Assembly: GCA_033762715.1 (NCBI GenBank)
Contig: JANRLL010000007.1
Coordinates: 62,001 to 126,000, forward strand
DNA from: JANRLL01 sp033762715
GTDB taxonomy: Bacteria; Pseudomonadota; Alphaproteobacteria; Rickettsiales; SXRF01
Length of the DNA stretch: 64,000 nt
Direction: 5' to 3'
In this document: positions 1 to 8,263 of the stretch, piece after piece
Numbering within the stretch: the first letter of the stretch is position 1
How the letters are laid out: the number at the start of each line of letters is the position of its first letter
Translations under genes and position numbers: made by a program
Notes under the pieces: model-generated
Databases searched by the model: none
What the model was told of the DNA's origin: nothing
Seen by the model: the letters and a program-made list of their open reading frames with translations, nothing else

Positions 1-1
1 T

Positions 2-382
2 CATTGGGGCATGCAGCAACGCGATATGCCCTACTGGTTCGTCTTTATAGTGGGGCTGGTTTTAGATGCGCTGGCCGGCCATTGGATGGGGTTTATGGCG
101 CTGTCGCTGTTGATGTTTTTAGTGGTGGTACGTACCCAGCGCAAATATATCCATAAAGAAGGCTTCGTTATCAAATGGGGCTATTTCGCCCTGCTGCTGT
201 TTGGGATGTTATTTTTGCACTGGCTGGTGACCTCGATTGCGCACGACCGTGTCGAACATATCCTACCGCCCTTGGTGCAATGGCTACTGACGGTGATGCT
301 CTACCCGCCGCTTTATACGCTCTTTGACCGGTTGCAGGAATATAGTGGCCGCAAACGTTGGCGCTATATCCATGGGTTGTGA
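2..382 (+). CDS. mreD: Rod shape-determining protein MreD (5' end cut by window)
   Basis: The reading frame is open to the window edge, so the gene begins upstream; the first in-frame ATG (position 11) is probably internal. About 126 residues are visible, against roughly 160-175 for the family. At least three hydrophobic membrane spans are visible, with the MreD-like opening segment QQRDMPYW followed by FVFIVGLVLDALAG. MreD is an inner-membrane part of the elongasome that couples MreB filaments to PBP2 and RodA. mrdA follows about 60 bases downstream on the same strand, the standard mre-mrd order, which supports the call. Confidence 0.8.
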   Translation, partial: HWGMQQRDMPYWFVFIVGLVLDALAGHWMGFMALSLLMFLVVVRTQRKYIHKEGFVIKWGYFALLLFGMLFLHWLVTSIAHDRVEHILPPLVQWLLTVMLYPPLYTLFDRLQEYSGRKRWRYIHGL

Positions 383-445
383 GTAGGTGACATCCCCTCC
401 CAGGCTGTTATAACCACATAATGATCCATCGCTTTTCTAAAACAC

Positions 446-2266
446 ATGCCTAAAGAGACAACGAAACAACGCACCTTTTCGCGCCGCGCGGTCATTTTTG
501 GCGGCGTGCAGATGCTAGCATTTACGGCCTTGTCCGGCCGGCTGTTTTATTTGCAGTTTATCAAGGCCGATGAATATCAGACCTTGTCTGAGAATAACCG
601 CATCAAGCTGCAATTGCTCTCGCCCGAGCGCGGCCATATTTTTGATCGCAATGGTTTGAAGCTGGCGGAAAATGAAAAAAATTACCGGCTGTTTATCGAT
701 TATAGCGGCCTCACCCAAGACGCTTTTCACGACAGCATCGAGCAGCTGCAACAGCTCATGCCGCTGCCGGAGAAAAAATACAAACAGTTGCTGGCGCGTA
801 AAGTCACTTCGGCTGCGATGCCGGAATTGCTCAAAGAACATATGAGCTGGGAAGAAGTATCGCTGATTGAGCTGCATCAGCTATCGCTGTCGGGTGTATA
901 TGTGGATGTGGGGCAAACGCGACATTACCCGCTTACCGAGAAAGCCGCGCATCTGATCGGCTTTGTCGGCACTGTGTCAAAAACCGATGTCGAATCGGGT
1001 GATGAAGACGAAGCACTATTGCGCCTGCCGGAATTTAAAATCGGCAAAAACGGCGTGGAACATATGCTGGAAAAAGACCTGCGCGGTACAGCCGGCATTC
1101 GGCAAATTGAGGTGAACGTGCATGGCGTGCCGATTCGTGATGTGGGGCGCACCGACAGCATTCCTGGTCAGGATATGTATTTGACCATCGATCAGCGCCT
1201 GCAGGATTATGCCGCTGAGTTGATCAAGGATGAAAGTGCCGCGGTGGTGGTGATGGAAGTCGATACTGGCAATATTCTGACGCTTGCATCGATGCCCGCT
1301 TTTGAGCCGGATATTTTCAGCAAAGGCATTACCAACGATATTTGGAAAGTGCTCAATAGCAATAAAAAGAACCCGCTGCTGAATAAAGCCATCAGTGGCC
1401 AATACCCACCTGGCTCTACTTTTAAAATGATGGTGGGTATGGCGGGGCTGGAAGCAGGGGTTATCAACCCATCTTCTACCGTCTATTGCCCTGGTTATTT
1501 TAGCCTAGGAAGCCATACGTTTAATTGCTGGAAAGAAGGCGGCCATGGCACCATGGATTATCACCATGCGGTCGAACAATCCTGCGATACGTTTTTCTAT
1601 ACCGTGGCCGATCGGTTGGGCGTGGAGAAATATAACAACCTGGTGCGGGTGACGCATGAATGCGGCCTAGGCGAGCTGCATAATATTGGCATTATTGGTG
1701 AGAAGCCTGGTGTTATTCCGGATCCGAAATGGAAACAGGCGCGCTATAAACAACGTTGGACTGGCGGGGATACGATCAACGCTTCGATTGGGCAAGGTTA
1801 CGTGTTATCCACCCCCTTGCAGCTTGCGGTGATGGCAGCGCGCATTGCCGGCGGCACAAAAGTCGAGCCACGTCTCATTGTGCCCAAGGGCGAGGAACAG
1901 CCCCGGTATGAACCGCTTAAAATCAAGCAAGAATGGCTGGATCTCACTCGCGATGCAATGGCTGATGTGGTCAATAGCCCTAGCGGCACCGCTTACGGCA
2001 AACGCATTGCTGAGCCTCCATATGAATTTGCCGGCAAAACCGGCACCTCGCAGGTGCGCAAAATTACGCAGCGCGGCGTCAATCAAAACACCTTGCCCTG
2101 GGAGTTTCGCCATCATGCGCTCTTTGTCGGCTATGCGCCGCTGGATAAACCTAAATATGCGGTGTGCGTCGTGGTTGAGCACGGCGGCGGCGGCTCGGCG
2201 GCGGCAGCACCGGTTGCGCGCGATGTGTTATTAAAAATCCAGCAGTTGGATGCAAAAAAAAGCTAG
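446..2266 (+). CDS. mrdA: Penicillin-binding protein 2 (peptidoglycan transpeptidase)
   Basis: This is the elongation-specific class B transpeptidase that cross-links peptidoglycan during lateral wall growth, anchored in the inner membrane. The 606 residues have an N-terminal signal anchor (about 15-38), a pedestal domain and a C-terminal transpeptidase domain. Catalytic motifs are all present: STFK with Ser324, SCD at 379-381 (the SxD variant normal for PBP2) and KTGT at 531-534. Its length fits the family. It follows mreD as in other rod-shaped alphaproteobacteria. No rodA follows; instead dksA converges on it, and its stop codon lies inside a bidirectional terminator hairpin. Confidence 0.95.
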   Translation: MPKETTKQRTFSRRAVIFGGVQMLAFTALSGRLFYLQFIKADEYQTLSENNRIKLQLLSPERGHIFDRNGLKLAENEKNYRLFIDYSGLTQDAFHDSIEQLQQLMPLPEKKYKQLLARKVTSAAMPELLKEHMSWEEVSLIELHQLSLSGVYVDVGQTRHYPLTEKAAHLIGFVGTVSKTDVESGDEDEALLRLPEFKIGKNGVEHMLEKDLRGTAGIRQIEVNVHGVPIRDVGRTDSIPGQDMYLTIDQRLQDYAAELIKDESAAVVVMEVDTGNILTLASMPAFEPDIFSKGITNDIWKVLNSNKKNPLLNKAISGQYPPGSTFKMMVGMAGLEAGVINPSSTVYCPGYFSLGSHTFNCWKEGGHGTMDYHHAVEQSCDTFFYTVADRLGVEKYNNLVRVTHECGLGELHNIGIIGEKPGVIPDPKWKQARYKQRWTGGDTINASIGQGYVLSTPLQLAVMAARIAGGTKVEPRLIVPKGEEQPRYEPLKIKQEWLDLTRDAMADVVNSPSGTAYGKRIAEPPYEFAGKTGTSQVRKITQRGVNQNTLPWEFRHHALFVGYAPLDKPKYAVCVVVEHGGGGSAAAAPVARDVLLKIQQLDAKKS

Positions 2267-2285
2267 GGTGAAAACCCTAGCTTTT
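2254..2285. terminator. Bidirectional intrinsic terminator between mrdA and dksA
   Basis: A perfect stem GCTAGGG (2262-2268) / CCCTAGC (2275-2281) with a six-base loop is flanked by a run of eight A on the left and four T on the right. Read on the minus strand, for dksA, the hairpin is followed by eight U, a strong Rho-independent terminator. On the plus strand it can also serve mrdA. The mrdA stop codon (2264-2266) lies within the left arm, so translation termination and hairpin formation are physically coupled. Confidence 0.85.
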
Positions 2286-2308
2286 AAAGTCTTGATTAGA
2301 ATAGGGGA

Positions 2309-2728
2309 CTATTCTTCGTCGATATATTGTTTTTCGGCTTTCTCGTGGCGCTCTTGTGCTTCGATGGTCATGGTAGCGATAGGACGCGCTTCCAGACGTT
2401 TAATACCAATCGGATCGCCAGTTTCTTCGCAATAGCCATAGCTGCCATCTTCGATGCGGCGAAGTGCTGCGTCGATTTTGCCAATCAGTTTTAAATAACG
2501 ATTGCGGGTGCGCAACTCGACCGTAGCTTCGGTCTCGAGTGATGCACGATCCGACAAATCAGGCTCGCGCCAGTTTTCTTCTTTGAGGTTGTTAATGGTC
2601 TCCTGCGATTCCGCGAGGAGCTCTTCGCGCCAAGCCAACAGTTTCTTACGGAAGTAATCCAACTGTTTTGCGTTCATATAGTCTTCGGTAGTGGATGGCT
2701 TGTAGTCTTTCAGCGCTTTAGTTGCCAT
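2309..2728 (-). CDS. dksA: RNA polymerase-binding transcription factor DksA, one-cysteine form
   Basis: DksA binds the RNA polymerase secondary channel and, with ppGpp, tunes rRNA, biosynthetic and flagellar promoters. The 139 residues have the family layout: N-terminal helices, a coiled coil around 25-95 and a C-terminal globular part. The four positions that hold zinc in E. coli DksA are Cys100, Thr103, Thr121 and Ala124, so the C4 zinc site is lost. This Cys-Thr-Thr-Ala set matches what is described for the zinc-independent DksA2 of Pseudomonas aeruginosa. The N-terminal start MATKALKDYK fits. It is monocistronic, ending at the shared terminator with mrdA. Confidence 0.93.
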   Translation of the reverse strand: MATKALKDYKPSTTEDYMNAKQLDYFRKKLLAWREELLAESQETINNLKEENWREPDLSDRASLETEATVELRTRNRYLKLIGKIDAALRRIEDGSYGYCEETGDPIGIKRLEARPIATMTIEAQERHEKAEKQYIDEE

Positions 2729-2820
2729 AGATGCCTCAATGTTAAAACAAGGTTAAAGTCTTGCAGTCCAGATTAACAGAAGGGGGTTTGTATAGCCAAA
2801 AGACACCATAAAAGCAACCG

Positions 2821-3264
2821 TTAGTCTGCGCGTGCGGTGGCTATGTTTAATTTGGCCAGCTCAACGGCCACCCGCAATTCAATATCATCCATGAGGGCCA
2901 GCAGGTAAGGATCATTAACATTTTGTTTTTGTTTTGCTAATTCATGTTCTAGCGTTTCAAGCGACGAAAGTGGTATACGACCGACCAGCAATTGCTGCCG
3001 CAAACTCTCAAGAGAATCCAATAAGTTATTCCCACGCGCCACCCACTTGCGCCGTTGCACGGCTTCATCAGACACTTCTTGTAAACTCAATAGGTTACTA
3101 AGCGGATTGGCAGGTGCAATATCGCTCGTGGCTGGGGGGGCGCCAGCGCCTTCTATGCCCGTACTATCCAGTAATTCTGAGAAATTGCCGACAGAGGAGC
3201 TGGTGCTGCGTTTGCGAACCGAGCCCGTGGATTTGACCGAGCTATATTCTGTGATTTTTATCAT
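2821..3264 (-). CDS. fliX: Flagellar assembly regulator FliX
   Basis: FliX is an alphaproteobacterial regulator that acts with the sigma-54 activator FlbD to tie late flagellar gene expression to basal-body assembly. The C-terminal half carries the conserved region: LLSLQEV, then RRKWVARGNNLLDSLESLR, then DPYLLALMDDIELRVAVELAKL. I start at 3264 (MIKITEY), giving 147 residues near the usual 140; the open frame extends to 3348 but the extra residues do not look like FliX. It is divergent from flgI, the same arrangement as in Caulobacter. A run of seven G (3134-3140) lies inside the coding region and could allow slippage. Confidence 0.85.
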   Translation of the reverse strand: MIKITEYSSVKSTGSVRKRSTSSSVGNFSELLDSTGIEGAGAPPATSDIAPANPLSNLLSLQEVSDEAVQRRKWVARGNNLLDSLESLRQQLLVGRIPLSSLETLEHELAKQKQNVNDPYLLALMDDIELRVAVELAKLNIATARAD

Positions 3265-3288
3265 AGCGTCTAGTATATCAGTTGCAGC

Positions 3289-3307
3289 GGTAAGGTAAAT
3301 ACTTACC
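3289..3307. promoter_or_regulatory. Inverted repeat upstream of fliX, possible operator
   Basis: GGTAAG (3289-3294) and CTTACC (3302-3307) form a six-base inverted repeat with a seven-base spacer, 25 bases upstream of the chosen fliX start and inside the fliX/flgI divergent region. Nothing else in the sequence identifies the binding protein. It may be a chance dyad. Confidence 0.25.
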
Positions 3308-3460
3308 ACAGTATTGGCGCTGGCCATGGGCAAAAACTGCCTAGACAAAAGTCGCTTTGCACGGAAGCCGTATTTCTCGCTGCATATTCAGCTGTATATC
3401 CTATCGTAATACCTATTTATCCCATTAATAAATCATAATTTTTTGTTGGATTTCTATAGT

Positions 3461-3476
3461 TGGCACGTAAATCGCT
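3461..3476 (+). promoter_or_regulatory. Sigma-54 (RpoN) promoter of the flgI operon
   Basis: TGGCAC at 3461-3466 followed by TCGC at 3472-3475 gives the -24 GG and -12 GC dinucleotides with exactly ten bases between them. The match to TGGCAC-N5-TTGC is broken at only one base. It lies 31 bases before the flgI start codon and is followed by a strong ribosome site (AGGGGGAGG, 3489-3498). Late flagellar operons of alphaproteobacteria commonly use sigma-54 with FlbD, and fliX is divergent here, which fits. Confidence 0.8.
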
Positions 3477-3506
3477 TCATACCTTAGGCAAAGGGGGAGG
3501 TTTTAT

Positions 3507-4727
3507 ATGCAAATGACAAGTTCAAATAAAGGATATGTGACCTGGTCTGCTAGTCAGACACCGCAGACAAAACCCTCGCTGGTTGATCTGGAACAGCTGG
3601 TGCGCCGTTTTATATGCATGCCACTCTTTTTTGTCATGTTGCTTGGCGCTTATTTGTTTTCTTTCTCCGCTCAAGCGGAATCGCGCATCAAAGATATTGT
3701 CACGTTCGAAGGTATTCGCCCCAACATGCTGATGGGCTATGGCCTTGTGGTGGGTTTAAATGGCACTGGCGATAAACTCAAAGATAACGCCTTTACCGAA
3801 CAAAGCTTGATTGCGTTTCTAGAACGCCAAGGCGTCAATACGCGCGGCATCGAACTCAAAAGCAAAAACGTCGCAGCCGTAACCGTGACAGCTATGCTGC
3901 CGGCATTTTCTCGCACTGGTAGCCAAATTGACGTCACCGTAAGCGCGATGGGTGATGCAAAGAATTTAACCGGCGGCACCTTGCTTGCTACCCCACTTTA
4001 TGGCGCGGATGGCGAAGTGTATGTGGTGGCGCAAGGCATGATCTCCATCGGCGGCTTTCGCGCCGTGGGTGAAAAAGCAGCCAACACGCCCAATAAAGGC
4101 GTGCCAACCTCGGGCTATATCACTAGCGGCGGTATCGTCGAGCGTGAACTGGAATTTGATTTGAACCGCTTGCCAAGCTTGAAGATGGCATTGCGTAACC
4201 CTGATATTTCGACCGCACAAGCTGTGGCGGAAACAGTCAATGCGAATATTGGACCTGGTGTTGCTACCGTATCGGATCCAGGCACCATCGTGTTGCAAGT
4301 GCCGGCGGTATATCAAAATCATTCCACGCAGTTACTGGCGGATATTGAAAGACTATCGGTGCAAACCGATCAGGTGGCCAAGATTGTAGTCGATGAAGCC
4401 TCTGGGACTATTGTGATGGGCGAGAATGTGCGCATCGATACCGTTGCGGTGGCGCAAGGCAACTTAGTGGTCAAAATCGAAGAGCCAAGCAATCCTGAAC
4501 CCGCAACGCAAGGTGGTGTTGCTGCGAGTGTGCAAACGGCGCAGGCCATTGTCGAAGTACAACCCGATAATGTTGATAAACAGCTGACCGTGATGTCACG
4601 CGGGGCCACGTTGAAAGACTTGGTGGCTGGGCTTAATGCGATGGGTGTTGGTCCGCGCGATTTGATCACCATTTTACAAAATATTAAAGCAGCAGGCGCT
4701 TTGCATGCTGAAATTGTAACGAGGTAG
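3507..4727 (+). CDS. flgI: Flagellar P-ring protein FlgI
   Basis: FlgI is exported by Sec and forms the periplasmic P-ring around the rod. After the signal sequence the protein reads ESRIKDIVTFEGIRPNMLMGYGLVVGLNGTGD, a typical FlgI opening, and continues full length to the C-terminal ITILQNIKAAGALHAEI motif. Length is 406 residues, longer than the usual 365-375 because a polar leader of about 37 residues precedes the hydrophobic signal core (MPLFFVMLLGAYLFSFSAQA). The upstream ATG is chosen because a near-perfect ribosome site sits just before it; the internal Met38 is a possible alternative start. First gene of the flgI-flgJ-flgN-flgK-flgL operon. No flgH is in the window. Confidence 0.95.
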   Translation: MQMTSSNKGYVTWSASQTPQTKPSLVDLEQLVRRFICMPLFFVMLLGAYLFSFSAQAESRIKDIVTFEGIRPNMLMGYGLVVGLNGTGDKLKDNAFTEQSLIAFLERQGVNTRGIELKSKNVAAVTVTAMLPAFSRTGSQIDVTVSAMGDAKNLTGGTLLATPLYGADGEVYVVAQGMISIGGFRAVGEKAANTPNKGVPTSGYITSGGIVERELEFDLNRLPSLKMALRNPDISTAQAVAETVNANIGPGVATVSDPGTIVLQVPAVYQNHSTQLLADIERLSVQTDQVAKIVVDEASGTIVMGENVRIDTVAVAQGNLVVKIEEPSNPEPATQGGVAASVQTAQAIVEVQPDNVDKQLTVMSRGATLKDLVAGLNAMGVGPRDLITILQNIKAAGALHAEIVTR

Positions 4728-4729
4728 GT

Positions 4730-5089
4730 ATGGCGACTATTAACGCATCGGTTGCAGCGGGTCTTTACGTCGGTAGCCTTGATACGAAGACGCAAGCTAA
4801 TGCCACTGCCAGTGCAGCGCTTAGCAGCCGCGGCAAAGGCATGAATATGGAACAGATTGACAAAGCAGCTAAGGATTTCGAATCCATGTTCATTAGCCAG
4901 ATGCTGGAGCCGATGTTCGGGGAGTCATTAGGAAAAGACTTATTCGGTGATAGTGAAACCAACGATGTCTACAAGAGCTTTATGGTCAAAGAATACGGCC
5001 AGCGCATTGTAGACGCAGGTGGCATAGGAATTGCTGGATATGTAAAAACGGCGTTACTCAAACTACAGGAGGTAGGTCATGACGGCTGA
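4730..5089 (+). CDS. flgJ: Rod-binding protein FlgJ (N-terminal domain only)
   Basis: This is a 119-residue protein of the rod-binding family (Caulobacter CheL/FlgJ type). The conserved stretch is around residues 43-95: IDKAAKDFESMFISQMLEPMF, then YKSFMVKEYGQ and GGIGIA. It caps the growing rod or recruits a muramidase in the periplasm. The C-terminal muramidase domain of enterobacterial FlgJ is absent, as is common in alphaproteobacteria, so cell-wall cutting must be supplied by another enzyme not seen here. It follows flgI by two bases and overlaps the next gene by 11 bases, so it is translationally coupled. Confidence 0.88.
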   Translation: MATINASVAAGLYVGSLDTKTQANATASAALSSRGKGMNMEQIDKAAKDFESMFISQMLEPMFGESLGKDLFGDSETNDVYKSFMVKEYGQRIVDAGGIGIAGYVKTALLKLQEVGHDG

Positions 5090-5549
5090 TGCAATAGTAA
5101 GCGAGAAAGCGGCTACAAGCTACACCCCACAAATCAATGTGCGCGATGTCATCAATTTAACAGCGCGTTTGGCGCAGTTGTTAGCGGAAGAAGTTGATTT
5201 GCTCGGAGACATGAAAGTCAAAAAAATCGAAGCACTTCAACAAGAAAAACATTTTTTGATCAATGCGCTCAATACGCAACGTAAGCTGCTCGATAAGCAT
5301 CCCCAGCTAGTCGATACTATTCCTTCTCAAGATTCGAAGGATTTGGAAGATGTGGTGAACCTATTCAACGACATCTTGCAAGAAAACCATCGTAAGCTGC
5401 TATTGGCTAAAGAGGTGAATCATAAAATTGTGCAAGCCATCACCGAAGTGGTGAAAGAAGGTACATTAAGCAAAGTGTATGATGGCAGTGGCATCAATGC
5501 AGTAGCGCCTTACGAAACGTTATCCGTGACGCTTAACCAAACCATATAG
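5079..5549 (+). CDS. flgN: FlgN/FlbY-type flagellar export chaperone
   Basis: A 156-residue, highly helical, charged protein without membrane segments. The pattern LLAEEVDLLGDMKVKKIEAL followed by QEKHFLINAL resembles the FlgN fold, and the long C-terminal helix ENHRKLLLAKEVNHKIVQAI fits the substrate-binding helix. In other bacteria FlgN holds FlgK and FlgL before export. Its place directly before flgK and flgL supports this role. It overlaps flgJ by 11 bases. The symbol is by family; the Caulobacter counterpart is called FlbY. Confidence 0.75.
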   Translation: MTADAIVSEKAATSYTPQINVRDVINLTARLAQLLAEEVDLLGDMKVKKIEALQQEKHFLINALNTQRKLLDKHPQLVDTIPSQDSKDLEDVVNLFNDILQENHRKLLLAKEVNHKIVQAITEVVKEGTLSKVYDGSGINAVAPYETLSVTLNQTI

Positions 5550-5556
5550 GTGAGTT

Positions 5557-8244
5557 ATGGGGCTTTCAGTTGCTCTCAATACAGCGCTTTCTGGCCTAAA
5601 CATTAATCAGCAGGCGCTGTCGGTTCTGTCGCAGAATATTGCGAATGCGAACACGCCTGGCTATAGCCGGCAGGTACTCGAATTAAATGCGGTCTATCTG
5701 GATGGCGATGGCGCAGGTGTGAGCATTGAAGCCGTCAATCGCAAGGCCAACGAATACCTTAATAAAGCCATCGTATCGCAAAGTGCTGCCGTGGGTGCCG
5801 CCGATACACTCAAAGATTATTTCAATCGCATCCAATTTTTGATTGGCAAACCAGGCAGCAGTAATGACGTCAGCGCCTATGCAACGCGCTTTTTTAATTC
5901 GCTGCAAACCTTATCGACCATGCCAGAAGACCCCACCCAGCAATCGGCTGTGGTAAACGCGGGTAGCGGACTTGCCACGCAAGTGAGCAATTTGGCCGAA
6001 AACCTGCAAGATCTGCGCCTGCAGGCCGATCAAGACATCAACACCACTATTAGCAGCATCAACGAAATATTGTCATCGCTGCATACGCTCAATGGTCAAA
6101 TCAGCAGCAATAAATTATTGGGTAATTCGACTGCCGGCTTGGAAGATGAGCGCGACCAAGTGCTCAATCAGCTTGGCCAATATATCAACGTGCAAACCTT
6201 TACCAAAGCCAATGGCCAGACCAACGTCTTTACCGATGGCGGCATTGCGCTGGTGGATGATTCGCTGCACCAACTTCGCTATTCGCCAGCCGCATCGGTC
6301 GATAGCTTTATTCATGATGCAACGCTCGATTCCATTAAAGTCTATGGTGTCGACGACAGCGGTACGGATTTTGGTATTCCCTCTATTATCGCCACATCCG
6401 GTTCTGCCGCTAGCATCACCTCCAATATTTCGGGCGGTTCGCTGGCTGCTCTGCTGCAAATGCGCGATCAGGAATTACCGGATCTTGTTGCGCAGCTGGA
6501 TTTATTTGCCACCCAACTTCGCGATCAGGTGAATGCTACGCATAATAAAGGAACAGGCTTTCCAGGTAGTAATAGCTATACGGGCACGCAGCCATTGACG
6601 GCGAGTGACTATAGCCAATGGACCGGTTCGGTGCAGATTGCCGTGCTGACGGCTAATGGCAAACCCATTCCATCTCCTTATAGCGATCAGGAAGCGTATC
6701 CGCCATTGACGCTGGATCTATCAACGCTTGATACGGGTAATGGCGAAGGCTATCCGTCGGTCAACGGGCTGATCGACGTGATCAATAATTATTATACACC
6801 GCGTGACAAAGTGGTGCTGGGCAATCTCAATAATATTCAGCTGGCATCGCGTACCGAAACATTACCTAACGCGGCCTCCGAGCTGAATTTCGATTTCGAT
6901 TTACAAAATCTGTCGGCAACGGATGCTAATTTTTACCTGACTAATATCAGCATTAAAGACAATAATGGCGTGACAATGACAGCGCCTACCAGCACGCAAC
7001 CAAGCTATACGGTTGCCAGCTATGATACCACCAATGGCAGCAAAGTCGTTACCGTCAATATCAGCGGTTCTACCAGTGGTTTGGTGGCAGGCGATAAGCT
7101 GTATTTATCATCGCCAGGCACAAGTGTTGGCGGCATTGATGCCACTGCGCTGACCGGATTCTTTACCATCAAAAACGTAACGGCAAACGGATTTGAAATT
7201 GATGTGGACGAGACGTCAAATGCCGATGCGAACACCGCACCGGTAGGCACGGCAACGGCTAAGCCACCTTATACCACCGTGGATGCCGGTACCAATGCTA
7301 GAACTGGTGCTGACGGCTTTATTACCGCCAATTTAAGCGGCTACACCTCATCGCCATTTTATATGGTGACGGCTGATGTAGCGGTGGATGATGGTTCGGG
7401 TAATATTAAAATATCGACCATTACCTACCGCATCAATAATAACTCAAGCGGGCTGATGAATGATCGCTACGCTGCGCAATCAGCTACCAACGATGCTACG
7501 ATTGTTGAGCCTACTTCAGGTGCTGCGCTCGAAGCGATTTTGGTGGATATTAATGGCAATGAGCTTCCTAAAAGCAGTGGCGTATATACCGATAGCAGAG
7601 AAGGCTATTTGGTGCTGCGTGCGACCAATAGCAACTATACGGTGGCTATTAACAGCATGGATAGCGTAGAAAATGGCAAGCCCGACAGTGTGCCAGCCGT
7701 AGTAGGCACCGGCCGCGGATTCTCACATTATTTTGGCTTAAACAACTTCTTCACAGCACCAAGTGCAGAGGATTTAGATCCGGTTAAAGGCAGCGCCTTG
7801 AATTTGACCGTCGAGCAACGGCTCATTGATAAGCCAAGCAACGTATCGCTTGGCACACTGACGGCGAGCGGTTCGATTCCTTATGCGTATGAGCGCAACG
7901 TGGGCGATAACAGTATTGCGCTGCAGCTGGCGGATATCGGCAATACGAAAATCATCTTCACCGCCACCGGTGGCCTGGGACAAACCACACGTACATTGGC
8001 CGATTATGTTGGCCAGATTATTGGCTTGGTATCGACCTTTACCAACACGGCGGAAGCCGAAAGCGACAACGCCTTGAGCTTGCTAGAAGGCTATCAAAAA
8101 CAAGCCAGTTCGGTAAGCGGTGTGAATTTGGACGAAGAGTTGGCTAATACGGTGATTTATCAAAACGCCTATGCGGCTTCCGCGCGTGTGATCACGGTAA
8201 CCAACGAATTATTTTCAACGCTTCTAGAAACATTTAGAGGATAG
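5557..8244 (+). CDS. flgK: Flagellar hook-associated protein 1 FlgK, enlarged
   Basis: FlgK forms the first ring of the hook-filament junction. The N-terminus has the axial-protein signature (SLNTALSGLNINQQ, then SQNIANANTPGYSRQ) and the C-terminus the matching coiled-coil segment (GVNLDEELANTVIYQNAYAASARVI). Length is 895 residues, against about 550-650 for common FlgK. The excess lies in the middle, residues about 390-760. Within it, residues 487-568 form a beta-rich module very like one in the flagellin and two in FlgE. Exported by the flagellar type III apparatus, so no signal peptide. It lies eight bases after flgN. Confidence 0.95.
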   Translation: MGLSVALNTALSGLNINQQALSVLSQNIANANTPGYSRQVLELNAVYLDGDGAGVSIEAVNRKANEYLNKAIVSQSAAVGAADTLKDYFNRIQFLIGKPGSSNDVSAYATRFFNSLQTLSTMPEDPTQQSAVVNAGSGLATQVSNLAENLQDLRLQADQDINTTISSINEILSSLHTLNGQISSNKLLGNSTAGLEDERDQVLNQLGQYINVQTFTKANGQTNVFTDGGIALVDDSLHQLRYSPAASVDSFIHDATLDSIKVYGVDDSGTDFGIPSIIATSGSAASITSNISGGSLAALLQMRDQELPDLVAQLDLFATQLRDQVNATHNKGTGFPGSNSYTGTQPLTASDYSQWTGSVQIAVLTANGKPIPSPYSDQEAYPPLTLDLSTLDTGNGEGYPSVNGLIDVINNYYTPRDKVVLGNLNNIQLASRTETLPNAASELNFDFDLQNLSATDANFYLTNISIKDNNGVTMTAPTSTQPSYTVASYDTTNGSKVVTVNISGSTSGLVAGDKLYLSSPGTSVGGIDATALTGFFTIKNVTANGFEIDVDETSNADANTAPVGTATAKPPYTTVDAGTNARTGADGFITANLSGYTSSPFYMVTADVAVDDGSGNIKISTITYRINNNSSGLMNDRYAAQSATNDATIVEPTSGAALEAILVDINGNELPKSSGVYTDSREGYLVLRATNSNYTVAINSMDSVENGKPDSVPAVVGTGRGFSHYFGLNNFFTAPSAEDLDPVKGSALNLTVEQRLIDKPSNVSLGTLTASGSIPYAYERNVGDNSIALQLADIGNTKIIFTATGGLGQTTRTLADYVGQIIGLVSTFTNTAEAESDNALSLLEGYQKQASSVSGVNLDEELANTVIYQNAYAASARVITVTNELFSTLLETFRG

Positions 8245-8263
8245 GACAAGGTAGGATAATAAT

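Noticed and set aside
3265..3348. Longer FliX start at 3348
   Set aside because: The 28 extra residues have no resemblance to FliX and would make it longer than the family; the start at 3264 fits.
7860..7880. GGTTCGATTCC tRNA T-arm-like sequence
   Set aside because: It is inside flgK coding sequence, with no matching acceptor stem or other arms.
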